The notes under the pieces: model-generated
What the model was told of the DNA's origin: nothing
Seen by the model: only the letters and a program-made list of their open reading frames with translations
The model's database searches: none
Shown here: in pieces, positions 5,352 through 7,276 of the stretch
Layout of the letters: each line of letters starts with the position of its first letter
Position numbering within the stretch: the first letter of the stretch is position 1
Assembly: GCA_042218715.1 (NCBI GenBank)
Contig: JBDGQU010000152.1
Coordinates: 1-7,276, forward strand
From: JAGXLP01 sp042218715
Lineage (GTDB): Bacteria > Bipolaricaulota > Bipolaricaulia > M55B111
Direction of reading: 5' to 3'
Length of the DNA stretch: 7,276 bases
Position numbers and translations under genes: made by a program

Positions 5352-6270
5352 CAATTTCCCCTCCTTCCGATACATCCTTTTCCTTTCCTTCGTAGTACTT
5401 CAGAAATATCTCTTCCAGGTTCGGCTCGTGGCTAATGATGTTTATAACCTCGTAACGCGCAGCTTCCTTTATAAGCTCGTCCAGCTCACCTACTACCTTA
5501 CATCGCAACCTGCTATCCTCGAAGTTTACCTCTTCCACGCCAGGTAGGTTAAGGAACCTTTCCTCGGGAGGACGCTCGGCAAACTTTATTTCCAGGCTTC
5601 GCAGCATACCTTCCTTGAGATCCTCTATCTCTTCCACGGCCACCAGTTCCCCTTTTCGGATGATCCCCACTCGATCGCAAATCCGTTCTACTACGGGAAG
5701 TATGTGGGAGGACGCAAAGACCGTTTGTCCGTTATCCCGAGCCTCCTCGATCAGCCGGAAGAACTCCTGCTGCATCAGCGGATCCAGCCCGCTTGTCGGT
5801 TCGTCCAGTATCAACAACCGCGGCTTGCTCATGAAAGCCTGAACGAGACCCAGCTTCTGCTTGTTACCGGATGAAAGGTCGGCCACTTCCTGGTCCAGCT
5901 CCACTTCCAGGCGTTCAGCGAGTTCCAGGACGTAATCCCAGTCCACGCCACCCTTGACATTACCAAGGTATTCCAGCGTCTCTTTGCCGGTCATGTCGCC
6001 AAACAGCGCCAGCTCTCCTGGCAGGTATCCGATGTCTTTTCTGATATCTTCTCCTTTGCGGTGGACGTCTTTTCCAAATATCCTTGCTTCGCCGTCCGTA
6101 GGCCGAATTAAATCCAACAGCGTCCGGATCGTTGTTGTCTTGCCAGCACCGTTAGGACCCAGGTAACCGAACACCTCCCCCTCGCTGACGTCGAAATCAA
6201 GGTCAATAATTCCTCTCTGTTTTCCGTAGAATTTGGTTAACCCTCTAGCTTCTATTAACGGTTTACTCAT
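5344..6270 (-). CDS. ABC transporter ATP-binding protein of cassette 2 (variant Q-loop)
   Basis: A 308-residue cytoplasmic ATPase paired with the permease downstream. Motifs are Walker A GPNGAGKTT (38-46), signature LSSGNKQKL (132-140), Walker B LLILDEP with catalytic E157, D-loop SGLD (160-163) and H-loop H189 in SSHIL. The Q-loop position reads YLPG (82-85), with glycine where glutamine is usual, as in the cassette 1 ATPase. The two proteins also share SSHILPVVER-x-CDRVGIIR blocks, identical apart from one residue, and a similar C-terminal extension ending in LEEIFLKYYEG, so they are paralogues. The plus-strand ATPase is not of this type. The ATG at 6270 has GAGGAG (6277-6282) 6 bases upstream and lies 46 bases after the TetR stop, in a gap with no separate promoter that I can see. 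Confidence 0.95.
   Translation of the reverse strand: MSKPLIEARGLTKFYGKQRGIIDLDFDVSEGEVFGYLGPNGAGKTTTIRTLLDLIRPTDGEARIFGKDVHRKGEDIRKDIGYLPGELALFGDMTGKETLEYLGNVKGGVDWDYVLELAERLEVELDQEVADLSSGNKQKLGLVQAFMSKPRLLILDEPTSGLDPLMQQEFFRLIEEARDNGQTVFASSHILPVVERICDRVGIIRKGELVAVEEIEDLKEGMLRSLEIKFAERPPEERFLNLPGVEEVNFEDSRLRCKVVGELDELIKEAARYEVINIISHEPNLEEIFLKYYEGKEKDVSEGGEIDA
5358..5366 (-). promoter_or_regulatory. Ribosome binding site that fixes the cassette 2 permease start
   Basis: AAGGAGGGG on the minus strand lies 6 bases before the ATG at 5351. It is embedded in the last codons of the ATPase gene, where it encodes part of SEGGEID. It argues against the upstream ATG at 5375. Confidence 0.75.
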
Positions 6271-6316
6271 TTTTCACTCCTCGGTTTATTTCGGTCCTCA
6301 GAAATATATCCGCTCA

Positions 6317-7021
6317 TCAGGCATTCTCCCCTGAATCTCCTCGGTCGAGATAAGATAGGAACTTTTTAAGGTCCTCCTCTCCAAGAAGTTCTATCGACCC
6401 TTCAGTAGCACCTATAACCCGCTCGATAGCGTTCTCGTAAGCTCTGTACTTACAAACATATTCCTCCCTGTCTATCTCAGTCTCCTCGCTGAGCAACGCT
6501 TCAGCCATATCTTCCTGCAGGTCCGTCCCAATTCGAAATATAAGCCGGCTGGCTTCTTCGGGAAAAGGGGTATCCAGTGTACCTTCATCTATTCCCTGCT
6601 TTAAAACTTTAGCGATTTTAGGTGCCGATCGCTCCACCGTCTGTTTCTGTATCTTGTCCCGGAGTCTCAGGTTTTCCGGCCTGTACATAAGGTGGAAGAT
6701 CTTCCGCAGGTCTTTTTTGTTGTCCAGTTTCGTCCGGCGAGAAGCGGAGAAGATCCGGTTTAGCTTTTCTATCGCGTTAAGCGAATCCCTCGCGATTATC
6801 TCGTCTATCTTTTGATAGATCGGCTCGCCGAGCTTCTGAACGAGCCCGTCCAGCACGTCCTCCTTGGAGTCAAAGTAGTAGTAAAACGTGCCCTTAGAAA
6901 CTCCTATAGACTCCACTATGGAGTTTACTGAGGTTTCGCGATAACCGTTCTCGAGAAAGAGGTCACTTGCCGCTTCCAGTAGTTCGCCTTTCCTTGTCTC
7001 CGAATCGAGCCCTCTGCTCAT
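6317..7021 (-). CDS. TetR-family transcriptional repressor, first gene of cassette 2
   Basis: A 234-residue TetR-type repressor. The DNA-binding domain occupies roughly residues 10-57. The helix-turn-helix lies near 31-50, with GVSKGTFYYYFDSKEDVL (40-57), almost the same recognition block as the cassette 1 TetR. The C-terminal part (about 60-234) is helical and charged. It shows little resemblance to the other TetR beyond the general fold, which suggests a different ligand. The ATG at 7021 has AGGAGG (7026-7031) with a tight 4-base spacing. The operator at 7033-7063 begins just beyond that site, which points to autoregulation of the whole TetR-ATPase-permease operon. The inducing compound cannot be read from the sequence. 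Confidence 0.93.
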   Translation of the reverse strand: MSRGLDSETRKGELLEAASDLFLENGYRETSVNSIVESIGVSKGTFYYYFDSKEDVLDGLVQKLGEPIYQKIDEIIARDSLNAIEKLNRIFSASRRTKLDNKKDLRKIFHLMYRPENLRLRDKIQKQTVERSAPKIAKVLKQGIDEGTLDTPFPEEASRLIFRIGTDLQEDMAEALLSEETEIDREEYVCKYRAYENAIERVIGATEGSIELLGEEDLKKFLSYLDRGDSGENA

Positions 7022-7032
7022 AATACCTCCTA

Positions 7033-7063
7033 ACTGACCGTCGATATTATACTGACGGTCAGT
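7033..7063 (-). promoter_or_regulatory. Paired-palindrome TetR operator of cassette 2 with embedded -10 box
   Basis: Perfect 10-bp inverted arms ACTGACCGTC (7033-7042) and GACGGTCAGT (7054-7063) flank an 11-bp gap, the same gap as in the cassette 1 operator. The gap contains TATAAT on the minus strand (7051-7046). The region can also be read as two 13-bp palindromes 18 bp apart: a perfect one, ACTGACGGTCAGT (7051-7063), and an imperfect one, ACTGACCGTCGAT (7033-7045). I find no good -35 at 16-18 bp, so the promoter may be weak or need help. The symmetry is visible; binding by the adjacent TetR is inferred. Confidence 0.85.
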
Positions 7064-7191
7064 ATGTTACTCCCCCCGGTGTTACAATTCAAGTGCCTAT
7101 TTACAAGATGTTGAACCAATAACCCCGAGCTATGGCAGAATTAGTAAACGTGTGCAGTTCGTTACGAATTCTTTCGACAGAGAAAGCGACG
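7064..7191. other. Upstream flank of cassette 2, no gene recognised
   Basis: Between the operator and the possible transposase remnant I see no credible gene, terminator or repeat. An in-frame ATG at 7132 could extend the 7192 frame to 40 codons, but it has no ribosome binding site and the added residues look unrelated to any family. Confidence 0.5.
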
Positions 7192-7276
7192 ATGACTACC
7201 GAAAAAAGACGACGTACCTTTGATAACCAGTATATAAAAAGGGATGTTCTATAAAGCTTGCAATTAATATTTATAA
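7192..7276 (+). pseudogene. Possible broken N-terminus of an IS3-type transposase OrfA
   Basis: An ATG at 7192 opens a 20-codon frame, MTTEKRRRTFDNQYIKRDVL, ending at TAA 7252-7254. The RRxF-x(3)-YKRD-V pattern resembles the start of IS3-family OrfA proteins. If two bases (TA, 7252-7253) are skipped, the frame continues AAG CTT GCA ATT AAT as KLAIN, also OrfA-like, so a frameshift is plausible. Only a weak GAGAAAG site precedes the ATG. The window ends before a match can be confirmed; it could be a chance frame. Confidence 0.33.

Noticed and set aside
5344..5375. Longer permease start at the ATG at 5375
   Set aside because: It would place the strong AAGGAGGGG site inside the gene and has no site of its own; the ATG at 5351 has ideal spacing.
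1..7276. A novel defence or biosynthetic system spanning the window
   Set aside because: Every substantial gene is a recognisable TetR repressor, ABC ATPase or ABC-2 permease; nothing else of gene size remains.

Overview
The window reads as a bacterial chromosome segment devoted almost entirely to ABC-type exporters and their repressors. Strong AGGAGG-type ribosome binding sites, sigma-70-like promoters and TetR-ABC efflux cassettes suggest a Gram-positive-type (Bacillota-like) bacterium with roughly balanced base composition. The species cannot be fixed from this sequence.

Layout, left to right. (1) A minus-strand cassette at 1887..1 holds a TetR repressor, an ABC ATPase and the first 123 residues of an ABC-2 permease that runs off the left edge. 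The genes overlap by one base at each junction. Its promoter (TATAAT) lies inside a two-palindrome operator at 1890-1922. (2) The divergent intergenic region (1923-2186) holds a nested hairpin at 1964-2044 and a good plus-strand promoter at 2050-2078. (3) A plus-strand pair at 2187-4075 encodes a canonical DrrA-like ATPase and a 380-residue ABC-2 permease, overlapping by 4 bases. It has no regulator of its own in the window. (4) A 481-bp convergent intergenic region (4076-4556) carries several hairpins and a four-copy, 64-bp-period palindromic tandem array. (5) A second minus-strand cassette at 7021-4557 has the same order as the first: TetR, ATPase, permease. Its operator at 7033-7063 is again wrapped around a TATAAT box. 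(6) The right edge (7064-7276) carries a short, apparently broken reading frame resembling the N-terminus of an IS3-type transposase OrfA.

How the genes work together. Each minus-strand cassette looks like a self-contained, substrate-inducible efflux unit. The TetR protein would repress its own operon by covering the -10 box and release it when a ligand binds; the ATPase and six-helix permease would then export the compound. The two cassettes are paralogous: same order, same unusual ATPase motifs (YLPG in place of the Q-loop glutamine, identical SSHILPVVER blocks) and the same operator architecture with different half-site sequences. The middle plus-strand pair belongs to a different ABC subfamily and sits in opposite orientation between them. 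No substrate can be assigned. I found no RNA genes, CRISPR array, defence system or clearly novel multi-gene system; the most unusual elements are the 64-bp palindrome array and the matched pair of operators.
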